Position numbers and translations under genes: made by a program. DNA of 20,323 nucleotides from Chloroflexota bacterium (GTDB taxonomy: Bacteria; Chloroflexota; Dehalococcoidia; UBA2979): positions 1 to 20,323 of the forward strand of contig VGPB01000012.1 of NCBI GenBank assembly GCA_016875695.1, given 5' to 3'. A model generated the notes under the pieces. It did not search any database and was not told the origin of the DNA. It was given only the letters and a program-made list of their open reading frames with translations. This document shows, in pieces, positions 13,918 to 20,323 of this stretch. Position 1 is the first letter of the stretch, and every line of letters starts with the position of its first letter.

Positions 13918-14732
13918 GCGCCCAGCCGCCGGCTCGCGAGGCGCGGGCGCCGTTCGATCCTCGCGCGATCCGCGCGGTGGCGTTCGATGCGTACGGCACG
14001 CTGTTTCACTACGAGGAGGCGGACGCGCACAACGTCGCGATGACGGTGCTGGAGCGCATGGGGCTGACTGCCGATCGCGAGCCGTTCACGAAGTCCGTCA
14101 TCGAGGCATGGTCGCGCGCGAGCGCGTGGGCGGAGCACCGCGGCGAGGACGGCAAGGTCGACCGCGCGATGCTGATGTCGGGGCCGGTGCCGGAATGGGT
14201 GCCGACATGGGAGATCTGGCGGCGGCAGTTCGGCTTCGCGCTGGCCGATCATGGCCTCGAGGGCGACCCGCGGCCGTACGCGGACTACATGCGCGACCTG
14301 CTGTCGCACGCGCGTGCGTTCGACGATGCGCACGAGACGGTGGAGCGGCTGGCCGCGCACGGGCTGCTCGTGGGCCTCATGTCGAACGCGGACGAGGACT
14401 TCCTGCAGCGGGCGGTGTCGCGTGCGCGGCTGCGCTTCTCGGTGATCCAGTCGTCGGAGTCGATGCGCGTGTACAAGCCGAATCGCGCGGCGTTCCTGGC
14501 GCTCGCGGGGCGCTTCGGATGCGAGCCACACGAGGTGCTGTACGTGGGCGATACGCCGGGCGCGGATGTCGCGGGCGCGGTGAACGCGGGCATGCGCGCG
14601 TGCTACGTGCGGCGGCACGAGCGCGAGTACCCAGAGGACACGGCGGCGCCAGACCTCACGGTGGGGACGCTGGTAGCGATCGTGGACGCGGTCACTCGCC
14701 GTGACGGACAGGGGTTGGGTTACTCGCTTTGA
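13914..14732 (+). CDS. HAD-superfamily hydrolase (subfamily IA), substrate unknown
   Basis: The four HAD motifs are present: nucleophile D25 in AFDAYGTLF, a helical cap from about residue 40 to 140, MSNADED (motif II), YKPNRAAF with the motif III lysine, and YVGDTPGADVAGA (motif IV). The residue two after the nucleophile is Tyr, as in haloacid dehalogenases, whereas phosphatases of this class usually have Asp; motif IV, however, has the phosphatase-like GDT. The activity therefore cannot be fixed from sequence. The GTG at 13914 overlaps the hemB stop; GTG 13899 is an alternative. Co-transcription between hemB and hemL suggests a tetrapyrrole-related or housekeeping metabolite-repair role, which is inference only. 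Confidence 0.85.
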   Translation: MSAQPPAREARAPFDPRAIRAVAFDAYGTLFHYEEADAHNVAMTVLERMGLTADREPFTKSVIEAWSRASAWAEHRGEDGKVDRAMLMSGPVPEWVPTWEIWRRQFGFALADHGLEGDPRPYADYMRDLLSHARAFDDAHETVERLAAHGLLVGLMSNADEDFLQRAVSRARLRFSVIQSSESMRVYKPNRAAFLALAGRFGCEPHEVLYVGDTPGADVAGAVNAGMRACYVRRHEREYPEDTAAPDLTVGTLVAIVDAVTRRDGQGLGYSL

Positions 14733-14773
14733 TGAGCGCTGCCCAGCTGCGTAGCCGTGACCGTGTGTCGAAG

Positions 14774-14787
14774 ACGGCCGCGGCCGT
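14774..14787. repeat. 14-bp perfect palindrome upstream of hemL
   Basis: ACGGCCGCGGCCGT is perfectly self-complementary and is followed by TTTG. It lies in the 90-bp gap between the HAD gene and hemL. It could form a short hairpin (5-bp stem, 4-base loop) or be a protein site. Chance GC palindromes are common in this genome. Confidence 0.35.
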
Positions 14788-14822
14788 TTGCCATGAAGAC
14801 CTGCTGTGAGGACGCCACGGTG

Positions 14823-16115
14823 ATGACGGGGCGTTCGCGTGCGGTGATGGAGCGTTCGCGGCGCGTGCTGCCGGGCGGCGTGAACTCGCCCGTGCGCGCG
14901 TACCGGGCGGTCGGCGGCGATCCCGTGGTGATCGCGAGCGGGCACGGCGCGCAGGTGGTCGACGTCGACGGCAACGCGTACATCGACTACGTGGGCGCGT
15001 ACGGCCCGCTGATTCTCGGCCACGCGCACGCGGCGGTGGTGGCGGCGGTGCAGGCGGCCGCGGCGCGAGGCACGGCGTTCGGCGCGCCGACGGAGGCGGA
15101 GGCGGTGCTGGCCGAGCGGCTCACGGCGGCGGTGCCGGGGCTCGAGCTGGTGCGCTTCGTGAACTCGGGCACGGAGGCGACGATGACGGCGCTGCGCCTG
15201 GCGCGCGCGGCGACGGGGCGCGACCTGGTGCTGAAGTTTGCGGGCGGCTACCACGGCCACGCGGACGGGCTGCTGGCGGCGGCGGGGTCGGGCGTGGCGA
15301 CGCTGGGGCTGCCGGACTCGCCGGGCGTGCCTGCTGCGTTCGCCGCGCACACGATCGTCGTGCCGTACAACGATCTCGGCGCGGTGCGCGCGGCCTTCGG
15401 CGCGCACGCGGGGGGGATCGCCGCGGTGATCGTGGAGCCGGTGGCGGCGAACATGGGCGTGGTGCTGCCGGCGGCGGGGTTCCTCGAGGGACTGCGCGCG
15501 CTGTGCGACGGGGCAGGCGCGCTGCTCGTGTTCGACGAGGTGATCACGGGCGCGCGGCTCGCGCGCGGAGGCGCGCAGGAGCTGTTCGGGGTGCGTGCTG
15601 ACCTGGTGGCGATGGGGAAGGTGATCGGTGGCGGGCTGCCGGTGGGCGCGTACGGCGGGTCGCGTGCGCTGATGGAGCGGATGGCGCCGACTGGCGCGGT
15701 GTACCAGGCGGGCACGCTGTCCGGCAATCCGCTGGCGACGGCGGCGGGCATGGCGACGCTGGACGCGCTGTGGGGCGACGCCGAGGCGTACGCGCGCCTC
15801 GACGCGCTGGGAACGCGGCTCGAACGCGGGCTTGTCGAGGGTGCGGCGCGGGCGGGCGTGGCCGCGGCGGTCGCGCGCTGCGGCTCGCTGTTGACGCTGT
15901 TCTTCCGTGATGGCGCGCCGCACGACTACGCGGAGGCGGCGGCGAGTGACACGGCGGCGTTCGCGCGCTTCCACCGCGCGCTGCGCACGCGCGGCGTGCT
16001 GCTGCCGCCGTCGCAGTTCGAGGCGTGGTTCGTCTCGCTCGCGCACAGCGAGGCGGACATCGACCGCACCGCCGCGGCGGCCGCCGAGGCGATGTGTGAG
16101 GTGGTGGCGGCGTAG
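14823..16115 (+). CDS. hemL: Glutamate-1-semialdehyde 2,1-aminomutase
   Basis: HemL moves the amino group of glutamate-1-semialdehyde to give 5-aminolevulinate, using pyridoxal phosphate. The PLP lysine is K266 in MGKVIGGGLPVGAYGG; RVLPGGVNSPVRA, FVNSGTEATM, FAGGYHGHADG, FDEVITGAR and GTLSGNPLA are all in family order. The 430-residue length from ATG 14823 is normal, with GAGGA about 10 bases upstream; GTG 14820 is nearly equivalent. The frame is open further upstream (ATG 14793, reading MKTCCEDATV), which does not look like the family and may be leader. It completes the set of genes for 5-aminolevulinate synthesis with hemA. Confidence 0.95.
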   Translation: MTGRSRAVMERSRRVLPGGVNSPVRAYRAVGGDPVVIASGHGAQVVDVDGNAYIDYVGAYGPLILGHAHAAVVAAVQAAAARGTAFGAPTEAEAVLAERLTAAVPGLELVRFVNSGTEATMTALRLARAATGRDLVLKFAGGYHGHADGLLAAAGSGVATLGLPDSPGVPAAFAAHTIVVPYNDLGAVRAAFGAHAGGIAAVIVEPVAANMGVVLPAAGFLEGLRALCDGAGALLVFDEVITGARLARGGAQELFGVRADLVAMGKVIGGGLPVGAYGGSRALMERMAPTGAVYQAGTLSGNPLATAAGMATLDALWGDAEAYARLDALGTRLERGLVEGAARAGVAAAVARCGSLLTLFFRDGAPHDYAEAAASDTAAFARFHRALRTRGVLLPPSQFEAWFVSLAHSEADIDRTAAAAAEAMCEVVAA

Positions 16116-16121
16116 CGCGCC

Positions 16122-16514
16122 ATGAGCGCGCGCATGGTGCTGGGCCGCTGGGTGCGCCGCGGGTCGGACGTGCGGCGCGACGCCTACGCGCTGTACCTCG
16201 CGTGCCGCGATCCGCGCGTGCCGTGGTACGCGAAGCTGGTGGCGGCGGCGGTCGTGGCGTACGTCGTGAGCCCGGTGGACCTGGTCCCGGACTTCATCCC
16301 GCTGGTCGGGCACCTCGACGATGTGATCCTCGTGCTGCTGGGGCTGCGGCTGGTGTGGCGGCTGGTGGGACCCGAGTTGACGGCCGAGCACCGCGAGCGG
16401 GCGAGCGGGGCGCTCCTTGTGCGCGCGTTCGGGCGGCCCGGGGCGGCGCTTACCATCGCGCTGTGGCTCGCCGTGCTGGCGGTGGTCGTGGGGCTGTACC
16501 TGCTGCTGCGCTGA
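16122..16514 (+). CDS. DUF1232 (YkvA-like) membrane protein
   Basis: This 130-residue protein carries the DUF1232 signature VVSPVDLVPDFIPLVGHLDD inside a hydrophobic region (about residues 38-75), plus a second hydrophobic helix at the C-terminus (ALTIALWLAVLAVVVGLYLL). It is expected to be a small inner-membrane protein; the family has no established molecular function. It begins 6 bp after hemL with the same codon style, so it may be read from the hem transcript, but nothing ties it to tetrapyrroles. Confidence 0.85.
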   Translation: MSARMVLGRWVRRGSDVRRDAYALYLACRDPRVPWYAKLVAAAVVAYVVSPVDLVPDFIPLVGHLDDVILVLLGLRLVWRLVGPELTAEHRERASGALLVRAFGRPGAALTIALWLAVLAVVVGLYLLLR

Positions 16515-16553
16515 ACGTCGGACGCGCCGGCGCGGAGCTCGGCGTGCGCGGCG

Positions 16554-16583
16554 TTGCCATGGGTTCCGGCGTACTCGTATACT
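16554..16583 (+). promoter_or_regulatory. Candidate sigma-70-type promoter of dnaN
   Basis: TTGCCA (16554-16559), an 18-bp spacer and TATACT (16578-16583) closely match the -35/-10 consensus, in a locally AT-richer stretch of the 124-bp gap before dnaN. The leader would be about 50 bases, with AGGTGGGG just before the ATG as ribosome binding site. The best promoter candidate on the plus strand of this window. Confidence 0.55.
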
Positions 16584-16638
16584 CCTGTGAGCGCGTAAAG
16601 TGCTCAGATGAATCATCGATTGATGGCCAGGTGGGGCG

Positions 16639-17772
16639 ATGCAGCTGCGCTGCCAGCAGGACCAGCTCCACCGCGGGCTGAGCGCAGTCTCGCGCGCGGT
16701 GCCGGCGCGCACGGTCCTGCCGATCACGGGGCACGTGCTGCTCGAGGCCGAGGGTGGCCACGTGAAGCTCTCGGCGACGGACGCCGAGACGATCGCGATC
16801 ACGTACACGATCGATGCCGCGGTCGCGCAGCCGGGCTCGATCACGCTGCCTTCGCGGCTGCTGTCGGACTTTGTCGCTACGCTGCCGCGTGAGGAGATCA
16901 CGATCACGCTGGCGGAACGCTCGCGGCAGGCGAGCCTGTCGTGCGCCCGCAACGACGCGTCGATCGGGGGCATGGACCCGGACGAGTTCCCGCCGATCCC
17001 GCCCGTGCAGGGCACCGGCGCGGTGCAGGTCGAACCGGAGCGCCTGCGCACAGCGCTGGAGCACGTGGTGTTTGCTGCGGCGACAGATGACTCCCGCCCG
17101 GTGCTGACGGGTGTGCATTTCGCGGTGGGCCCGGAGAGCATCCGGCTGGCGACGGCGGACGGCTTCCGGCTGGCTGTGTACACGCTGGAGCTCGCGCAAT
17201 CGGGCTTGGAGCGCGACGTGATCGTGCCGGCGCGCGCGCTGGCGGAGCTGGCGCGGCTGCTGCCGGAGGCGGCGCAGCCGGTGACGATGACGGTGAACAC
17301 GGCGCAGACGCAGGTGCTGTTCGACCTGGGGCACGCGACGCTGATCGCGAACCTGATCCAGGGGACGTTCCCGAACTACCAGCAGCTGATCCCTGCGAGC
17401 TCGACGATGCGGTCGGAGGTGGCGGTCGGGGAGTTCAAGCAGGCGGTGCGGCTGGCGTCGATCTTCGCGCGCGACGGTTCGGGCATCGTGCGGCTGATCG
17501 CGTCGCCGGGCACGGGCGGGCAGCCGGGCAAGCTGATGGTGACGGCACGCGCGGACGAGGTCGGCAACAACGAAGCAGTGATCGACGCGCTGGTCGCCGG
17601 CGACGAGGCGCGCATCGCGTTCAACAGCCGCTACCTCATCGAGGTGCTGAACGTGCTGACGACGGACCGCGTCGCGATCGAGACGACGTCGCCGTCAAGC
17701 CCGGGCGTGGTGCGCCCGGTGGGCGACGACCGCTACGTGCACGTGGTGATGCCGATGTTCGTGGAATGGTGA
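16639..17772 (+). CDS. dnaN: DNA polymerase III sliding clamp (beta subunit)
   Basis: DnaN forms the ring-shaped clamp that tethers replicative and repair polymerases to DNA. The 377-residue length fits the three-domain fold. Recognisable segments include VLPITGHVLLEAEGG in domain 1, SRPVLTGVHFAV and ATADGFRLAV in domain 2, IQGTFPNYQQLIP at the domain 2/3 boundary, and the terminal HVVMPM motif of the hydrophobic partner-binding pocket, here extended to MPMFVEW. The ATG at 16639 follows a good ribosome site. It lies on host-type DNA directly beside the mobile element, and its last 78 bases are also read antisense by the recombinase frame. Whether the final residues are original host sequence or were regenerated at integration is not decidable here. 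No dnaA or origin is next to it. Confidence 0.95.
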   Translation: MQLRCQQDQLHRGLSAVSRAVPARTVLPITGHVLLEAEGGHVKLSATDAETIAITYTIDAAVAQPGSITLPSRLLSDFVATLPREEITITLAERSRQASLSCARNDASIGGMDPDEFPPIPPVQGTGAVQVEPERLRTALEHVVFAAATDDSRPVLTGVHFAVGPESIRLATADGFRLAVYTLELAQSGLERDVIVPARALAELARLLPEAAQPVTMTVNTAQTQVLFDLGHATLIANLIQGTFPNYQQLIPASSTMRSEVAVGEFKQAVRLASIFARDGSGIVRLIASPGTGGQPGKLMVTARADEVGNNEAVIDALVAGDEARIAFNSRYLIEVLNVLTTDRVAIETTSPSSPGVVRPVGDDRYVHVVMPMFVEW

Positions 17773-19287
17773 GTAATCCTGACTGCAGTCCTCGGGAATA
17801 GAACCGCGCACCAGAGCACTAATCCCCGTCTCCGTGCGCTCAGTCGTCACGAGCACATCGAGTGCCTGAAGCACTAATTCAGCCCGTCCACTCGCCACGC
17901 ACCCGCGCACCGCGCCTGCGACTTTCTGGCAGAGGGCCTCGAGCTGCTCGGTGGCGGGAAGCATTACGGGCGCGCTTGAACGGACGCTGGCCTGATCGAC
18001 GGCATTCTTTCGAACCCGGAGCGCTGCTAGTTCGCGTTCCAGATAGGCGTCATCTATCTCGCCGAGCTGGTAGAGCTTGATGAGACGAGCCCTCTGGCGC
18101 TCGAGCCCGTCAAGAACGCGCGTATCCGCGGTCGGCTCGCCACTCCCCAGAGCCTCCGCACGGTGCTTCATCTCAGCGACAAGCACAGCCGGGGACGCCA
18201 ATACCTTGATCAACTCATCGATTACGCCAGTTTCGAGCGCGTCGGCTCGGACGTATCGGGAGTGACAACGTGCGCCATCTAGGTCGCTGAAGGCTCGGCG
18301 GCACCGATAGTAGCGATGGGTTCGCGCCACCATCTGCCCGACCATCGCGCTGCCGCACTGCGCACACCGCATCCGCCCTGAGAGCGGGTACTCATGAGCA
18401 CGGTGACCCTTCCGTCGGCGCTCCGGGTCGCTCAGGCGCTGTTGCACCATCTGGAACAGAGATTCCGCGACAATCGCCGGGGTAGCTCCGGGGACTTCGA
18501 TCCACTCCTCGCTCGGACGGACTTCAACGTGCCGAGACGTCCGACCCGTGTCGCGATTGCGTCGCTTCGAGGCGACCGTCTTCCGGTAAATAGTCCGGCC
18601 GGCGTAGGCCTCGTTCCTGAGCATGTTGCGGACGGTCCACGTGCGCCATGAGCCCAGACCCGTGAACGTCGGCACCCCGGTCTCGTTCAGGTCGCGCGTG
18701 ATCCCGGACAAGCTCACGCCGGCAGCGAACCGCTCGAAGATTCCCTGCACCACGACAGCCTGCTCAGGCACGATCTCGCGCCGACCTGTCTCGGTGAGAT
18801 ACCGGTAGCCATAGAGTCCGAGGCCCGTCGCCTGCGGAATCCTCCCGCTGCGGGCGCGCTCTGCCTTGCCGCGCATTGTGCGCTCGGCGATCTTCTCGCG
18901 CTCGAACTCCGCGGCGAATGCCTTCACCGATCGGAGCAGCTGGCCCGTCGCCGTGTCCTCGAACTTCTCGGTGACGAACTCCAGCCTGACTGCCAGGCTC
19001 TCCATCTCATCGACGAGGATCCCGATGTGGGTCTGCTTCCGGCTCAAGCGGTCGAGTGCGTAGGTGAGTACGACGTCGCAGCCGCCGGAGCGAGCGAGCT
19101 CACGAACGCGATCGATCCCGGTGCGGTCGAGCGTGAACCCGCTGGCCGTGTCGCTCACGCGCTCGACAACCGTCCAGCCCTTTGCCGCTGCATACTCGAC
19201 AGAGGCCCGCTCCTGCGTATCCAGCGAGGTGCCGTCACGCTCCTGAGCGTCGGTCGAGACGCGGCTGTATAGAACACAGCGCCTCAC
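17695..19287 (-). CDS. Large serine recombinase (integrase-type) overlapping dnaN
   Basis: The 530-residue protein has the domain order of large serine recombinases. The catalytic N-terminal domain (about 1-150) has the nucleophile S11 in YSRVSTDAQ, YALDRLSRKQ, and the long helix with REKIAERTMRGKAERARSG. The recombinase domain (about 155-285) contains GLYGYRYL, LNETGVPTFTG and MLRNEAYAGRTIYRK. A zinc ribbon follows with C308, C311, C329 and C341, then a coiled coil near LYQLGEIDDAYLERELAALR. The start is GTG 19287, overlapping the upstream gene's stop as GTGA. The last 25 residues are the antisense of dnaN's end (histidine-rich, SPFHEHRHHH), so the present C-terminus was probably created by integration. 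Base use differs from the host genes. Confidence 0.93.
   Translation of the reverse strand: MRRCVLYSRVSTDAQERDGTSLDTQERASVEYAAAKGWTVVERVSDTASGFTLDRTGIDRVRELARSGGCDVVLTYALDRLSRKQTHIGILVDEMESLAVRLEFVTEKFEDTATGQLLRSVKAFAAEFEREKIAERTMRGKAERARSGRIPQATGLGLYGYRYLTETGRREIVPEQAVVVQGIFERFAAGVSLSGITRDLNETGVPTFTGLGSWRTWTVRNMLRNEAYAGRTIYRKTVASKRRNRDTGRTSRHVEVRPSEEWIEVPGATPAIVAESLFQMVQQRLSDPERRRKGHRAHEYPLSGRMRCAQCGSAMVGQMVARTHRYYRCRRAFSDLDGARCHSRYVRADALETGVIDELIKVLASPAVLVAEMKHRAEALGSGEPTADTRVLDGLERQRARLIKLYQLGEIDDAYLERELAALRVRKNAVDQASVRSSAPVMLPATEQLEALCQKVAGAVRGCVASGRAELVLQALDVLVTTERTETGISALVRGSIPEDCSQDYSPFHEHRHHHVHVAVVAHRAHHARA
17760..17795. other. Probable mobile-element junction (attachment-site half) at the dnaN 3' end
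   Basis: High-GC host sequence gives way to clearly AT-richer DNA immediately after the dnaN stop (17770-17772), and the recombinase frame crosses this line. Large serine recombinases recombine short sites and commonly lie beside one of their own att ends, so one hybrid att site is expected here. The exact crossover dinucleotide cannot be located without the other end or an empty site. Confidence 0.45.
17781..17790. repeat. 10-bp palindrome at the element edge
   Basis: GACTGCAGTC is perfectly palindromic, 8 bp beyond the dnaN stop and within the 3' coding end of the recombinase gene. Its place at the presumed junction makes it a candidate part of the recombinase site, but short palindromes also arise by chance. 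Confidence 0.4.
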
Positions 19288-19460
19288 TGCTGGTCTCCCT
19301 TCGGACGGCGGCCTGGAGGGCCGATCTCTGCGTGGTCGCTCCCGTACCGGTCATCCAACGCCTGCCGGATCAGCTCAGCGATCGAGACGCGGCGCTCGAA
19401 CGACAGTCGCCTGAGCGTCTCGTGCTCGTTGTCACTGACTGTCAGCATGATTCGTCGCAT
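19284..19460 (-). CDS. Small ribbon-helix-helix (CopG/Arc-type) DNA-binding protein
   Basis: The 58-residue product begins MRRIMLTVSDNEHETLRRLS, continues with FERRVSIAELIRQALDDRYG and ends in a polar tail. A beta strand followed by two helices of this pattern fits the ribbon-helix-helix fold of small dimeric repressors and antitoxins. The ATG at 19460 is chosen because the fold starts there; a longer frame upstream runs into the next gene and has no family features. Its TGA overlaps the recombinase GTG by four bases, so the two are co-translated. It could repress its own promoter and the recombinase, or assist excision as a directionality factor. No toxin partner is visible beside it. Confidence 0.75.
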   Translation of the reverse strand: MRRIMLTVSDNEHETLRRLSFERRVSIAELIRQALDDRYGSDHAEIGPPGRRPKGDQQ

Positions 19461-19469
19461 CGTGATGTA

Positions 19470-19475
19470 AGTATA
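19470..19475 (-). promoter_or_regulatory. Candidate -10 element for the RHH-recombinase operon
   Basis: On the minus strand TATACT lies 9 bases before the ATG of the ribbon-helix-helix gene. I see no good -35 match at 16-18 bp and no ribosome binding site between it and the ATG, so transcription would begin at or beside the start codon, suggesting a leaderless mRNA. The sequence context is the AT-richest of the right end. Confidence 0.4.
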
Positions 19476-19515
19476 AACCCTCGAGAGCAACTGGGGTTGG
19501 CTTCGTTCCGCACTT

Positions 19516-20322
19516 TCAGTCCGCGTGTTCGAGCCGGAGTGTCGGCGGTGCCACTTCGCCGCGACGGCTCCGCTGGAGCCGATCGAGCTGATCCAGCGCC
19601 CGTCCCAGCTGCCGTTCGAGGTGAGCCTCGTAACGGATGATCCGGTCGACTGGCCCCTCTGGCGGGACAAGCGCGGCAAGTGAGGAAGAACCGATCAGGC
19701 TGTCCCGTCGTTCTTCAGCGATCTGCTTGAGCGAGGCCAGCCGCTCGCGCTCGTGAGTGAGCGAGTACTCGAGCGCCACCTTGCACCGGGCGGGATCCAG
19801 ATCGGGATCATCGGACGCTGCTGCAGTCGAGAAGGTGCCGACCGCCACGACGAATCCGTCGTCCTCGGCGCCCCAGACGCGAGCCAGACGCTTCTGGGTG
19901 TGCTCGCTCACGACACCTGACTCCGTGACTTCCTCCGCCGCCTCGTCCAACAGCCCAAGAGCGAAATGCATCGCTGACGGGCACTCCAGGATGCTCCCTA
20001 TGCCGAGCCCGAGCGTCCCGAACCGCTTTACCTCGTCGAACTTCTCAGCGTCGCGTCGAAGAGGCGACCAACCCAGCACCTCCTGAGCGTGCTCGATCTC
20101 GGCGGTCTCGGCGCGATAGACCCGTCGTAGCCTCCAGTGGATGACGGCGATTCGCTCGACGACAAGTGCTTCGAGTTCAGTCGCCGGCTGCAGATCCTCC
20201 ATCAACGCACCGTGCAGGTCGCGGAACAGGGCAGCGCTCTCGCCACTGTCCAGATCCGGCAGCACTACGCATTTCGCGAAGATGCCGTGCTTGAGTGAGT
20301 TCCGGCTCGAACGCTCTCGGCC
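19516..20322 (-). CDS. Conserved protein of unknown function, N-terminus beyond the window
   Basis: The frame runs from the right edge to TGA at 19516-19518; the GTG at 20265 is only an internal codon, because the frame stays open upstream and reads SSRNSLKHGIFAK, then LPDLDSGESAALF. An N(A/S)LKHG motif followed by an LPGEDP-like segment is, from memory, typical of a conserved bacterial family of unknown function that starts with a TGP-type basic region, so the true start lies outside. The visible 269 residues are mostly helical, with VERIAVIHWRLRRVYRAE (about 60 residues in) and a C-terminal RYEAHLERQLGRALDQLDRL that may be coiled coil. I cannot name a function. It lies 55 bp upstream of the ribbon-helix-helix gene on the same strand and shares the element's base composition. 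Confidence 0.7.
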   Translation of the reverse strand, partial: GRERSSRNSLKHGIFAKCVVLPDLDSGESAALFRDLHGALMEDLQPATELEALVVERIAVIHWRLRRVYRAETAEIEHAQEVLGWSPLRRDAEKFDEVKRFGTLGLGIGSILECPSAMHFALGLLDEAAEEVTESGVVSEHTQKRLARVWGAEDDGFVVAVGTFSTAAASDDPDLDPARCKVALEYSLTHERERLASLKQIAEERRDSLIGSSSLAALVPPEGPVDRIIRYEAHLERQLGRALDQLDRLQRSRRGEVAPPTLRLEHAD

Positions 20323-20323
20323 T

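Larger units (their letters stand above)
17773..20323. mobile_element. Left end of an integrated element with a serine recombinase
   Basis: Everything to the right of the dnaN stop has lower GC than the host genes, lies on the opposite strand and includes a large serine recombinase with a small DNA-binding gene: the usual end of an integrative element or prophage. No structural phage, conjugation or cargo gene is visible before the window ends, so its type is open. The far att site lies outside. Confidence 0.75.

Noticed and set aside
16515..16638. Replication origin next to dnaN
   Set aside because: No cluster of DnaA boxes and no dnaA gene; the gap is only 124 bp and is explained by a promoter and leader.
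13878..17300. 1140-codon open frame on the minus strand
   Set aside because: It lies antisense to the HAD gene, hemL, the DUF1232 gene and dnaN and is a run of Arg/His/Ala typical of antisense frames in high-GC DNA, without any domain.
19461..19679. Longer form of the ribbon-helix-helix protein (131 residues)
   Set aside because: The extra N-terminal part is antisense-like, overlaps the upstream gene's coding end and lacks any fold; ATG 19460 fits the RHH start.

Overview
The window is a high-GC bacterial chromosome segment, with GC at most third codon positions. It carries riboflavin and tetrapyrrole biosynthesis genes, dinB and dnaN, and the edge of a younger, lower-GC mobile element. Gene content fits Chloroflexota best: a two-domain Lrp/AsnC-type siroheme decarboxylase beside a HemQ-like gene, a cobA-hemD fusion, and dnaN next to a DUF1232 gene. 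Actinomycetota is the main alternative. The assignment is inference from gene content, not from a marker-gene search.

Layout, left to right. (1) 2-3052: end of ribD, then ribE, ribBA and ribH, a riboflavin/lumazine operon with a 325-bp structured spacer after ribD. (2) 3109-4716: a small one-helix membrane protein and a Y-family DNA polymerase (DinB-like). (3) 4879-7694: three tightly overlapping genes (aldo-keto reductase, AhbA-AhbB-type siroheme decarboxylase, HemQ-like chlorite-dismutase-family protein), all interrupted by premature TAG codons and/or frameshifts. (4) 7713-16115: a candidate promoter and inverted repeat, a DNA-binding regulator, then intact precorrin-2 dehydrogenase, hemA, hemC, cobA-hemD, hemB, a HAD hydrolase and hemL. 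Several of these are linked by 4-base stop/start overlaps. (5) 16122-17772: a DUF1232 membrane protein and dnaN, which has its own candidate promoter. (6) 17773-20323: on the minus strand, a large serine recombinase, a small ribbon-helix-helix protein translationally coupled to it, and a conserved protein of unknown function that runs off the right edge.

How they work together. hemA, hemL, hemB, hemC and hemD would make uroporphyrinogen III from glutamyl-tRNA. CobA and the precorrin-2 dehydrogenase would take it to siroheme or towards cobalamin. The damaged siroheme decarboxylase and HemQ-like genes would have led from siroheme towards heme. As written, the trunk of the pathway is intact while the heme-specific side is broken. 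That is either real, recent gene loss or a local cluster of sequence errors. The recombinase gene reads 78 bp antisense into the 3' end of dnaN, which suggests that the element integrated at the dnaN terminus and took its current stop codon from the host gene. I found no CRISPR array, tRNA or rRNA.
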